The notes beneath the pieces are model-generated. The model did not search any database. It was not told the DNA's origin and saw only the letters and a list, made by a program, of their open reading frames with translations. A program made the position numbers and the translations under genes. Positions 50,664 through 61,658 of a DNA stretch of 64,000 nt are shown piece after piece. The DNA lies in assembly GCA_021397835.1 (NCBI GenBank), contig JAJFZO010000645.1:1674001-1738000 (forward strand). Direction: 5' to 3'. Origin of the DNA: Moringa oleifera (lineage: Eukaryota > Streptophyta > Magnoliopsida > Brassicales > Moringaceae). The stretch's first letter is position 1; each line of letters opens with the position of its first letter.

Positions 50664-51823
50664 TTACAGAGCAACTGTGAAATGGCATCAAATGCCAACT
50701 TTTGTCATTTACTTGTTCCTCTAGTTTGTAGAATTTGATAGTACAGTTACTAAACAAGTGGTTGTTCTTGCTGTGAAGAAAGATGTTTTAATAAAACCTT
50801 ATGCCTTTATCATATCATCTGTTATTCTGGTAACTGATATTCCATGTTCACCATGGATGTGAAATTACCAATTTTATGTGAATGTGATATTACTTTGCTT
50901 AGATGTCAACAGAGCTATTAAAATTGCCACTTGCCTTTACTACCAAGAAGGCGAGTTGTCACTTTAGGATCAAAGTGCCCAAAGAGGTTGAGCCGTTAAT
51001 CTTGATTGTTATTTGATGGAATTCAAATGTGGTTGGTGTTGTTTTGGGTTTCTTTGACAGAGTTGGGGAGACAGGGAAATAGAAGGTTTGCAGCAGAACC
51101 CAATAATGGTTTGATAGGTGCTGGCAACCATTTATTTTCAGAATCAGTTAGATCACCGCCTGCTTCGAATTTAACATTAACAGTTGTGATCCAACATTCA
51201 GACTTTTTCCCATTTCACCATGAGGCCATAGGTAATGCTAAGACCTGATATGGTCTTAACCACTTATTCCTCTGATTGTGACAGTATCTGCTTGTTGACT
51301 GAATCAGTTGAAATCTGATCCATTCACTTCAAATCACCAATCTCAAAGTATTATCCTGAACTACCGTGCATAATTCTCCCAGATACCAACCTAGAGAAAA
51401 AACTTGGAATTCCAGCTGTCTTCCCTCAGAATTAAAATGTAAGATTGACTATCCAATTTGATGGACTGACCTTTGCTCCAAGTTCTTTTGCGGTCCTAGC
51501 AACCAAAAATTCTAGTTTCTTACTTTGAATAAACATCAACTCTTACCCAACCAAAGGGGAATAGGCATTTCTGAATAGTCTTCTGAAACAGAACATCCAG
51601 ATGTTTGTACAAGAAAAGGGTTTTGCCCGTGGCATCAACAGAACCCCAAGGTATTCATTTACTTCATAAGAACAATAAAATGGGGCTGGAAACAGGCTAT
51701 CAGTAAATGCTTCCCGCCAATCAAAGCAGAAAATCAGATACCAGAAGAAAAACGAAAAAGAAGAAGAAGAAACATTCCAGATGTGGTAACTGGCACTGCC
51801 ACCAGCAACATTAAGATATGGAG
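50664..51823. other. 3' flanks between RAMP4 and LCR
   Basis: RAMP4 3' UTR to about 50,810, then a spacer of ordinary composition. The last few hundred bases are probably the LCR 3' UTR. No gene seen. Confidence 0.5.
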
Positions 51824-54800
51824 TCAAGCTGTGGCAGTCAAGCATGGATGAAAGGCAGTGCCACAAGCAATCCATTGTCGCTTTCTCCCCCGCGGCACCA
51901 CACATCCAGGAACCTTAAGCCATTCTCTACTTGCCACATTGTAAGTAACTAGACGGTTCATTTGTCTTGACCTTAATGACAACATGAGCAAACCTTTGTT
52001 GCCCAAGCAAGTCATTCTAACGTGCTTCCCATAAAACTCCAAGCACCATATGTTTGGCATTCTGTCAACCTCCTTCCATAAGAGTGTCATCTTCTGCAGC
52101 TCCCATATGCATACGCAAGTGGCTGCATTCTTTGTCAGCAAACCCACAAGCATGATTCGTCCTCCACACTCAGCTAGAGTGTGGTCACTCAGATGCAGCG
52201 GGGCTGGAATTACAAATTGCTTCCACACCCCAGTAACCACATTGTAAGACACAATTCCTTCAGGGTCTGATCGCATGAAGTAAAGTCCGCCATCAATGGA
52301 AACTGCTTGTGACCTGAAGTTCAGTGATAGGGGCAGCTTGATACTTGAGGGCATGCTCCCTGGTCTAGTCCATGCATTCTTCACTGAGTCATAAACTTCG
52401 TACTCTCCATCACAACCTACCCATAGGATCTTGTAGCCCTCACCGGTTGAATTCCCATTCAAAGTCATCCCCACGGCAACACGAGACCAGACCTTAACTG
52501 ATCTGGCTGGCAACTCTCTAAAAGATTGAGTCAGTGGGTTACATACATAGAAGTTCCTGTGACCAATGTCAAGAAAGCACACTAGACCTCCAGCTGAAGC
52601 AACTGGCAAAAAAATCATTTTTGCTGGTAGTGGAGAAATGGTAGGATGGTGCCATTTCTTCAATGATGGGTCATACATTGCTCCAGAATTCACGTTTTCA
52701 TGAGTGATGGTATAAAACCAAGGAATGGTCTGTGGGACTTGGGCACAATGCTGAGAGAAACTTTGTGAGTTCAGCAAGGAGTTCCATTTCCGGCAAACTG
52801 AGCGAAAGCGAAAAAACATTGCTGTAGGAATTCTGGCTATGACAGCTTCAAAGAGATCCTCAGGGAATTCTTTCCAGATTTCCTGTTCCATGACCTCAGT
52901 TGTATTGGTAGCTCCAGTTAATTTACCTCGGGTCTGCTCCTTTCGGGATCTTTTGGCAGGTGGAGGCTTCACAGGTTCCAACATCTTAAAATCCCTAGAC
53001 TTTCCAGCTGCCATCACAAGAGCATAGCAATCATCTGCAGAACCGTCTTCGACACTAGGAAGACACCATCTGAGAAAAAGCTAACATAAGTTCTCTCATA
53101 AAAATATCTTCTCTACTCGAGGTGCAATATTGATAACTCAAAGGACATTGGTCCAGAAAGATACAACATAGACTAGCAAAAGACAATACAGCAGCGAAAC
53201 ATGAGTTGGATGCAAGATTCACATTAAATACATAAATCATGTCAAATGTGTTCAAATCTTAACTAAATTGCAAATAGCACCAGCAGAAGAATTGGGATTG
53301 GTTGAATGGAATTTAGAAGAATAATGCTATTTTCTTGAACTTTATCTATATCCTTCATCTTCTTAATCATTAAAATTAAGTTACAATTCCCTCATTCAGC
53401 TGAGCTTATGACAAAGCAGAAACTACAGGAAGAAAGGCCTACCACTATGACTCAGACTATGCAAAAAGCCTGGATATCAGCTTAACCAATATGCACTTAT
53501 AATATTTTTTTAAGAAAAAAAAGCAAAAGAAAAAGAAAACCCCAAATGAAATCAATTTTTTCAAAGAACTAGGTTCAAACAAAACCCCAAGGTTTAATTA
53601 GATAAGCAAAAGAAAAGGAAATCAAAGATTCTAGACCGAACGAAACATGATTCATTCACTTCCGATCTTTGCAATTCTTCAGATGAACACCAAGTGCATC
53701 GTTCTATCACTTTATCCAAGCAAGGTATATTGGTGAGTGCATACATGTGCAAGACAAAACAAAAGAAGAGAATAGGTTCAGATATCCTCAGTGAGGATGA
53801 AACTGAAAGAGAAACTACACTCAGTCTATAGCTCCTAGCAAACAAAAGCAGGAATTCATTTTTGTCACCTTGGAAGATAATGAAAGTTAGATGACATCAG
53901 TAGTAAAGCAATGGATATGCACATTAACATTGAATAAAGGGAACACTTTGGATCCGAAATGAATCTAATAAGAACCACATCAAAATCTAGAGTCAGAAAA
54001 TGTATATAACACAGCAAATACTTCAGCAAAAAAGTAAGGACTTTAAAACTCCTCAATTCAGAAAGAGTGAAATATATCAAAAACATAGAAATAGTAAAAA
54101 GCATCCTAGCACAGAAATAAACATGCCCATGTCACTAGAAAGATGTTAGGACATCAATTGGTCAATGCAAATTAATTGTGCATAGAAAAAGACCATCTTC
54201 AAGTATTTTCACAGGCTCACAAAGTTCATAGATACACAAAGATTTGACCTGAAATAATGAATTTATGTATGAAAGTCAATTCAACCATAAGGAACTAACA
54301 GAATTTAACTGCAAGGAATGCATGCGCACCTGCAGAACTACACAGGACATGAGAGGAGACGGAGAGAGAAAGAGAGGGAGAGGGGGGGAGAGAGAGCGAG
54401 CTAAGCTAAGCTTAACATCTTGAAGCAAAGTTGCTAATTTGTGAACACAGACATGGGCATAGACATTGGGGTGCTATACTTCTCAATGGAAGGCATGATA
54501 GGAGCAGAATCGAATTACCCACTGTTGCCTGCTATCCCCTTAGTATATCCTTTAAAACAACCAACATCTTAAGTTTCATTATTTTGATTCTTTTTCTTTT
54601 CTTATTTTAGCCATCTCGTTTAAAGAAAAGGAGCCGAAGAGATTATTATGATATACAAGGACATTGCAATAAAAAAAATAAAAAATATCGGGAAAAAAAA
54701 TGACCTATTCAAGCCAGTTATCTCCCAGAGAGGAGAAAATGGCCAAAAGCTTGTATATAAACTAATTCATTGTCAGTAGCACTCAGTCACTAATCAACCA

Positions 54801-55708
54801 AATTAAGAGGATCTCCAGTGATCATCTGCAAAATGGCAACAGTCAACACACTCAAAGTTAACTATGGCCAGATATGGAAACAGCAAAAGGCATCCCACCG
54901 TCTCTAAACCTCAAACTTCAAACAAAGACCAAAATGCAGACTTTTCAAGAGAGGAGTGAGAAAGAAATAGGGAGAAAATTCTTTTTTATTCTTCTCTGTT
55001 TGGCGCATGAGGTTTAATCTAAGAAAGCAAGAAATTGATAACATCATGTTGAAATTAAGTAGAAAGAAAGCAGCAGCTGGTGGGCTTAAAATGGTGAAAT
55101 CAAAGCGGAAATCAAGCAGGAGAAATGAAGCCAAAGAATTTGATGATACATCAATGAAACTAAACATCTGAAAGTCATGACATAACCAGTTATTACAGGA
55201 GACTCGAGGATAAAGAGGAAGAAACAAAATGAGAGGAAGAAATTCATCATCCAGGCACGACAATGGCATCATATGCAAAGAAGCAGACTAAAGATTGCAC
55301 AGACTCATCAAGCTCCTAAGCCGACCAGACAACCAGAATAAATCACCTAATTGCAACAGAAAGAAACCAAGAGACAAGACAAAATAGGGACAAGCAAGAA
55401 AGAAAGAAAAAGAAGCTGATTAAAAGAGAAAACCTAAGCAGGAAAATTCACAAAAATTAGGAAAAAAAACAATTGGAGAAGATACGACCCAGGAAAAGTG
55501 CAAAGCACTCAAACTGAAAAATAATCGATTTCACAGACAGAAAAGAGATCTATATTCTATATTGAGAGAGCGAGCTGAACCTGTGGTGGTCTTGCTGCTG
55601 ATGAAGAAGATGAAAAGGAAGATTAGAAGGAGGAGGAGAGCCGTAGAGTTGCAAGAGCTCTTGAAGCTGACCGATGAGCTGCCTTAGCATGGCCAGCTCC
55701 TCTTCCAT
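51824..55708 (-). CDS. LCR: F-box/kelch-like protein LEAF CURLING RESPONSIVENESS
   Basis: Substrate receptor of an SCF ubiquitin ligase. In Arabidopsis LCR is repressed by mobile miR394 to maintain shoot stem-cell competence and leaf shape. Exons 55,708-55,581 and 53,069-51,824 join at an Arg codon (AG|A TGG) to 457 residues. A leucine-rich N-terminal helix lies at 1-23 (MEEELAMLRQLIGQLQELLQ). A basic nuclear-signal-like segment lies at 78-92 (PPPAKRSRKEQTRGK). The F-box lies at about 111-150 (FPEDLFEAVIARIP), then a beta-propeller-type region to the C-terminus (HPCLTATA). The exon carries a miR394-type site at 52,054-52,073. Position next to RAMP4 and the N-terminal sequence favour LCR over the close paralogue At5g15710. 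The 2.5-kb intron would mislead predictors into starting at 53,014, losing 61 residues. Confidence 0.93.
52054..52073 (-). promoter_or_regulatory. miR394 target site in LCR
   Basis: The mRNA reads GGAGGTTGACAGAATGCCAA, complementary to miR394 (TTGGCATTCTGTCCACCTCC as remembered) with one mismatch opposite miRNA base 14. It encodes EVDRMPN. The central bases needed for slicing all pair. Confidence 0.88.
53070..55580 (-). other. Long LCR intron
   Basis: 2.5 kb between the two coding exons, bounded by GT (55,580-55,579) and AG (53,071-53,070). It includes a purine-rich tract at 54,355-54,400. No second gene recognised inside it. Confidence 0.75.
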
Positions 55709-55806
55709 GCCCCCAACCAAAATCCAAGCCCAGACCCCTCCCCTCAATGTGGTTATGCTTATGCACCCATAACACCAAAAACCCCAGTTTTTTTGTCCTC
55801 CTTTTC

Positions 55807-55826
55807 CTCTCTCTCTCTCTCTCTCT
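55807..55826. repeat. (CT)n microsatellite in the LCR leader
   Basis: Ten CT units on the plus strand, about 100 bases upstream of the LCR start (GA on the mRNA strand). Confidence 0.9.
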
Positions 55827-55849
55827 TTGGTGCCCTTACCCACTCACCT

Positions 55850-57120
55850 TTTTCCACGTCAGCTGGCCCATGCGATAATTTCTTGTTATTATTCTGACCC
55901 GCACGCAACTTTGTTCCTTCTAATAATCCCGTCGATAGTTCCTCGGATATCTGTTTCCTCTCTACTTTCCACTTTTACCCTCAGCTTTTCTTCTATTGCC
56001 TTCACCATCCTTTCTTTTGTAATATATATCTTATAATATAAAAATAACAAAATTTTTACTCATTTTAATTTGTGTTAAAATTTTTAAATAATTTTAAAAC
56101 GTAATAATTTAATGAAATAAATAATTAAAATTTATTTATTTATATTAATAAAATAAAATATTAACAAAGTTATGTTTGATCAAAATGTTTAGTTTATTTT
56201 ATATTTTTTAGTAAATATATAAAAGATTTAACGTTACATAACTTTTAGTTTAAATATATTTTTTGATTTTTAATTTAAGTTTATTTGAATATTATCAGAA
56301 AAAATTAACATGTGAGATATTTAAATTAAAAATCTCATAAAAATTTGAACTTAAAATTTTTGATAGGCATAAAAAAATATTTAAATTATTATTAAAAATT
56401 TTTAAAAATTTTATATTAAAAAATAATTTATATTATAAAAATTTATAAAAATAATCTATTTTATTTAAAGTTGAAGAATATAAAATAAAATATCAAAATA
56501 ATTTGATTTAATTTTAGATATTTTAACAATAAATATATCATTAATTTTTATAATAATATAAATTAAATCAAATTAAAAAGTTAAATATAAAATTAAAAAA
56601 TATATTTAAATTAAAATCTGAATAAAGTTTAAAACTTTTTATATTTATTTTTTATTATTAATATTGGAAAAGGGTATTTTGGAAAAAGAAAATATAACCA
56701 CGTTGGCTTATGCATGATTCGGTCCACAAAGTGGAATATTTGCTCGTCAAGGCTCCCACGTGTGTGAACGCAGGCTTGTTGTGGTCAAGAAGACCAAACG
56801 ACCTTTTTGAAACAAGCCTCGTTACTTTTCCCCTCCGAGGAGATTAACGGTTGAGATCTCATGTCTCCCTCTACTCCTCATCCACGCACACGGCATGATT
56901 GTCCCACCACTTTCCCATTTTTATGATGATTTTGTTAGAATTACGGAAGTACCTACCCGATCCCACTTTCTGCCTGAAATGTCGTAACTACCCTCCATTC
57001 ATTGCTCATTATTATTATTATTCTTCTCCTTTTTCTTCTCATCAGGGTATAGGTCTGTCCATGTACCTGTATTCAATAACATTTCTGAAAATGAACCATA
57101 TTTATTTTAAAATTAATAAT
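55850..57120. other. LCR upstream region
   Basis: 55,850-56,030 is probable promoter. 56,040-56,670 is AT-rich and includes a family A core near 56,330. 56,690-57,060 is an island of ordinary composition with CCCACGTGTG near 56,757; no coding match. Confidence 0.4.
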
Positions 57121-58150
57121 AAATAAAAATTAATTTATACATTAAATATAAAATTATTCTTTCAATTAATCAAAACATATCATATCATTTTAAAAAGTTA
57201 AATCAAAATGATCAATCCAAATTTACGTGATCATACAAATGTTTATATTTTAAATTTTATGAAAAACTTTTAAATTTTATTTTTTAAAATTTTGTAATAA
57301 ATATTTAAATATTATAAATATCTCATATTAATATTTATAGATTAAAAAATTAATTATATGAAAAAAACTTGTATTTTATTTATGATCTCATACTAATACT
57401 TATAAAAAATACATATTTATTTAAAAATTATATTTTTAAGTAAAATTTTTATTTATATTTTTTATTAATATTAATAATTTTATATACATAAAGTGTATGT
57501 AATTTTTATTTATGTAATTATTTTAATATTTTTAAATATAATTAAAATTAAATTTTTATTTAAATATTTATATTATATATATTTTTTACTAAATTTAATA
57601 TAAAAATATTTTATTTATTTTAATAATATTTTTAAAATATATTAATAATTATATAAATAAAAATCACATGCCAAATCATCAACATCAATAAAATAAATAA
57701 AATTTTATATTAAAAAATTAATTAATAAATAAGTTTTTAATAAATATAATTTATCTTATAAATATTAATAAAAATTATAAATAAAATATATATTATAATG
57801 ATATAATTAATTTTATATAAAAATAATATTTTTTATATAATTATATTAAATTCTATAATAAAAATAATATATATTTTTATAAATTTATTATTATTTATTT
57901 TATTAAATTATTACAAAAATCGTGCTTTTTAAAAGTCAAAAAATAAAAATTGATGTCAACCTGACGTCTTAATTTCATTTTTCTACTTTTTAATCACTAT
58001 TCAAATTCTATAAATAAGACAGTTATATTATTTTTTATTATAATTTTTTTAATAATATAACATTAACTTAAGCTTCAGATTTATTTTTAATTAAATTATT
58101 GTTTAATATAATTTTTTTATGTATTAAAAAATATAATATAAAAAATTGAA
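57121..58150. other. AT-rich spacer with family B repeat
   Basis: Almost pure A/T. A family B copy lies at about 57,345-57,800, sharing the series TTTTATTTATGATCT, ATTTTTATTAATATTAATA and AAAATCACATGCC with the copy at 39.4 kb. Confidence 0.5.
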
Positions 58151-58179
58151 ACATTACTGTACACCCACCAACAAATGAA

Positions 58180-58780
58180 ATGAGTGCAAGCAGCAACCTT
58201 GCCTGCCTACACGACCTAAGCCATCATAAGTTTCTCATTAACGAAAGACACAAGTAATTAGGCGCGCACACAATCCCGTGGGTCGGCCTGCCACGTGGCA
58301 AACAGGGGGTGATGAGTGCTGTGCAACGTGGGGCAATCCGATCATGCCCATCGATGAGTAAGTGGCTTCTCTTATTCTATTCAACCATCATGGCGCGGAA
58401 GCGGTCATGAACCCCCATAATAAGTTTCCTGCCGTTCGACACGTGGCACTTCCTGATTAGAAGCTCTAGAAAATAAGATGACAGCCGGGTGAGATAAACA
58501 CTCTGAAGTTCCAGGTGGTTCTGTTACCTAATACGAAAAGTTACGGTTGAACTGTCACGGAGCCTCAACCCGCAAGTCATGCGGCTGAATGATGCATCAA
58601 CCACCACTGGACGGTCATATTGCACGCATGACAGACGCGGTGTTCGCTTCAAAGCTAGCTCTCGGGAATTGTTTTCCTATTTATGTTCCTTTTTGGTTAA
58701 ATCCTTTGAACTTAATCCATTCTCTCATGATTATGAAAGTGAAAATTTCCAAAAATGGAAGGAAACCCAATAATTCTCTT
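58180..58780. promoter_or_regulatory. GC-richer noncoding island with two G-boxes
   Basis: A sharp island of about 600 bases inside AT-rich DNA. It contains perfect CACGTG at 58,292-58,297 and 58,440-58,445, each followed by GCA within three bases, and several CACG/ACGTG cores between. No open frame with recognisable content; the nearest genes are 2.5 kb (LCR) and 3 kb (ACOS5) away. Confidence 0.4.
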
Positions 58781-59586
58781 ACGCTAATCTCACACATTGA
58801 AGAAAAAATTCCATTTTTATTAATTAGGTTCAAATTGATTGTTTCAGAAATTAATTAATTTTAAATAATTATTTAAATAAATATCATATAAACCTAAAGT
58901 TTAATTTTTTTAAAAAATTAATTTTTAAAAAATTATTAAATAAAATTTGATTTATTCATTATATGTAAATTAAATATTAGTTTAAAATGATTATAAAATT
59001 TAAAAAATATTTTTATTTTATGATTAAAATAACTAAAAATATATATTTTTAAAAAATATATAATAAAAAACTCACCTCCTCAATTGTTCTAAATGTCACT
59101 TCAATCTTGAATTTTATTTGATAATGTAAAATTAAATTTTCTTATGCACCTGCACCAAGAATTGAAAGGTGATTTCAATTTTATAATTTAATTTATATTC
59201 ATCTTTTAAATTTAAATAATTTTTAGATAAAATATTATCATTTAATTAATTTTTAAAATTTTTGATAATATAAATTTAAAAAATATTTTTAATATTTAAA
59301 TAATTTTAATTATTTTTCATAGCTCTATATTTTTTATTTCTATGAAATTAACTTAAAATATTTTTAATTTCAATATTTTAATAAATTTTAATGTTAATTT
59401 AAATTAATAAATTGTTTTTTAAAAAATATCATTAAAATTATTTTAGAAAATAAATGTGAAAGTTTTATCTGACATTTATATTAATTATTTTGCAAATTAG
59501 GTAAAACTCTAATTTAGTTGATTTTCTTAAAAAAAATATAATCAGTTGATTATATAGATTAGGTGATTGGGGGGGATGGAAAATTT

Positions 59587-59609
59587 GGGGAAAAAGGGAG
59601 GGGGGTGGG
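59587..59609 (+). other. Predicted G-quadruplex motif
   Basis: GGGG, A5, GGG, A, GGGGGG, T, GGG: four runs of at least three G with loops of five or fewer. It sits in a 400-base G-rich patch surrounded by AT-rich sequence. Confidence 0.75.
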
Positions 59610-59796
59610 TTTGATGGAAAAGAAAAGTGGGGAAAGTAATGATGAGAAGGAGAGGCTAAAGTTAAGGTAATAGGGAAGGGTTTAAAATATAATGATTAGG
59701 TTTGTCAAAACCAAGGGGGGGTAATCATTTCGTTTGTCTGGGGAAGAGAAGCCTTTGATTCTTGGTGGGTTTATAACTTATAATGAATCCATGGGT

Positions 59797-59832
59797 CATC
59801 ATGATCATGATCATGATCATCATCATCATCAT
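59797..59832. repeat. ATGATC/ATC short tandem repeat
   Basis: ATGATC repeated about three times, followed by five CAT/ATC triplets. It can be read as a His/Asp run in one frame. Confidence 0.8.
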
Positions 59833-60474
59833 GGATTCCCCTTTCCTTCTTTTACGTGTGCATATTTCCCCTTTTTTGAATCTTTGCCTTTAATCTCTCT
59901 GTTTTTGACTGAGCTGATTTCGGGTCAGAATTCTGAACCCTTTTGTATTTGAATCGGCCCAAAATTGCAAATACAAGTCTTATTCATGTTCAAGAGTCGG
60001 GAAACCCGGCCCATATTTGAGGTCCGAATAACTGTGTCCAATAGAGCAAGAGTTCATGAACCCCTACATAGCAAGCCAAATACTCTAGCCTGCAAAAACT
60101 TTGAAAAGTAAATATTGAAAAAAACATTAAGCTATAAGTGTTTTTAATTTAAATTTTAAAATATTATTTAAAATAATTGTATTCGAGTGTTTCAATTTCA
60201 TTTTAATTTAGAGGATACTTTCTTTGTGTTAAGTTATTTCATACAAAATTTAAAAGGTATTTTTCCAACAAGAATCATAATCTCAATTTAAATTTTGGTT
60301 TAAACAGTTATAAAAATTTAATAATACGACTTACAAAATTTAAATTTTATTTTAAGTTTATATTTTAAATTTGAATAAATTTTAATTTAAAAATTATTTT
60401 AATATTTTTGTAAATTTTGATAACATATTTTTTAAAAAAATTAATTACATATTTTATTCACAAATAACATAATT

Positions 60475-60975
60475 TTTTTAAAAATTAATTACATATTTTA
60501 TTCACAATCTCAAATTAAGATCTATAATAAAAAAATTATATTTACTTAAAATTTATATTTTTGTTAATTTTTTAATATAAAATTTTATTTATAATTTTTG
60601 TTAATATTAATAGTTTTGCACATATATTTGATGTGTGCATAATTTTTACTTGTATAATTATTTTAACTTTTTTTAAACACTATAAAAATAAATAAAATAT
60701 TTTTTATTTGTATCAAATTTAATAAAAATATGTAAAGTATAAGTATTTAAAAATAAAAATAAAAAATTTTATTCATTTTATTAGTATTTAAAGGGATGTT
60801 ATATTAAGATAATTATTTGCACATTACGTGTATAAGAAATTATTAATATTAATGAAAAATTATAATGAAAAATTATAAATAAAAATTTTAAATTTATTAA
60901 AAACATAAATTTTAAATAGATATTATTTTTAACTTTAATTTAAGATTGTGAAAAAAATATAAATTTTAATTATAT
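60475..60975. mobile_element. Foldback MITE-like element, family B
   Basis: The left end TATTCACAATCTCAAATTAA near 60,500 faces an inverted TTTAAGATTGTGAAAAAAAT near 60,940, giving terminal inverted repeats about 450 bases apart. The left terminus is itself duplicated at 60,435-60,500 (ATTAATTACATATTTTATTC twice). Noncoding; ends approximate. Confidence 0.6.
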
Positions 60976-61658
60976 AATTACTTAAAAAATATTTAAATAC
61001 TAAAAAAATTTTAAATGAAAATTATAACGACAGTTTGAGTATTTTTTTAACTCCTGTCACAAATTCATTACATACCATCTTTAATTAAATATTTTTAATT
61101 TTTTTATAAAATTTAAATTTACATTAAGATAAAATATTTAAATATAATTATTTTAATTAGAATTTTAAAATTTAAATTAATATGTATAGATACACAAGCT
61201 TGAAATGATTTAACCATTAGCTCAACAGTACTTGCCATCATAGTAGGACGAGGCCGTTCTTCATGAACTCAACAATCAATTCTGTCAGCTATCTAACTTA
61301 TTATGAAATCTTCTTGATTCAGTACTGATGCTGCCAAAAATTAGTAACTGGGATCGTTTCGGTTGGGTATGTATGAAATTTGAATTCGATCTTTAAAAGA
61401 GAAAGAAGCTGAGCCTATGACTGATCTTGATTTGGACGTCAAATTTGGAGCTAAATTGACAATAGAAATGGTGTTGTTAGCCTGTCACTGTAACATGATT
61501 CAGCAAACTCCTACCAACAAAATCCCACGGCAATTTTACCTTCACCAGTTTCCTATTTACAAATCATCCCATGCACACAGCATGACTGAAGCTCAAATTC
61601 TTCTTGCCTTTAAATCGCAGCAGGCCATCGTTCTGTGTCCCTCAAAGGGGTCAATACG
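60976..61658 (+). promoter_or_regulatory. ACOS5 upstream region
   Basis: AT-rich until about 61,190, then ordinary composition to the start codon. This is the probable promoter and 5' UTR. No in-frame upstream ATG precedes 61,659 in the same open stretch. Confidence 0.45.

Noticed and set aside
53014..53017. Start of the LCR protein at the exon-2 methionine
   Set aside because: The frame extends upstream to a good acceptor at 53,070, and the exon at 55,581-55,708 supplies the conserved N-terminus in phase.
59734..59952. 72-codon frame with a His/Asp run
   Set aside because: The run comes from a simple ATGATC/ATC repeat; the rest is low in information and there is no promoter or homologue evidence.
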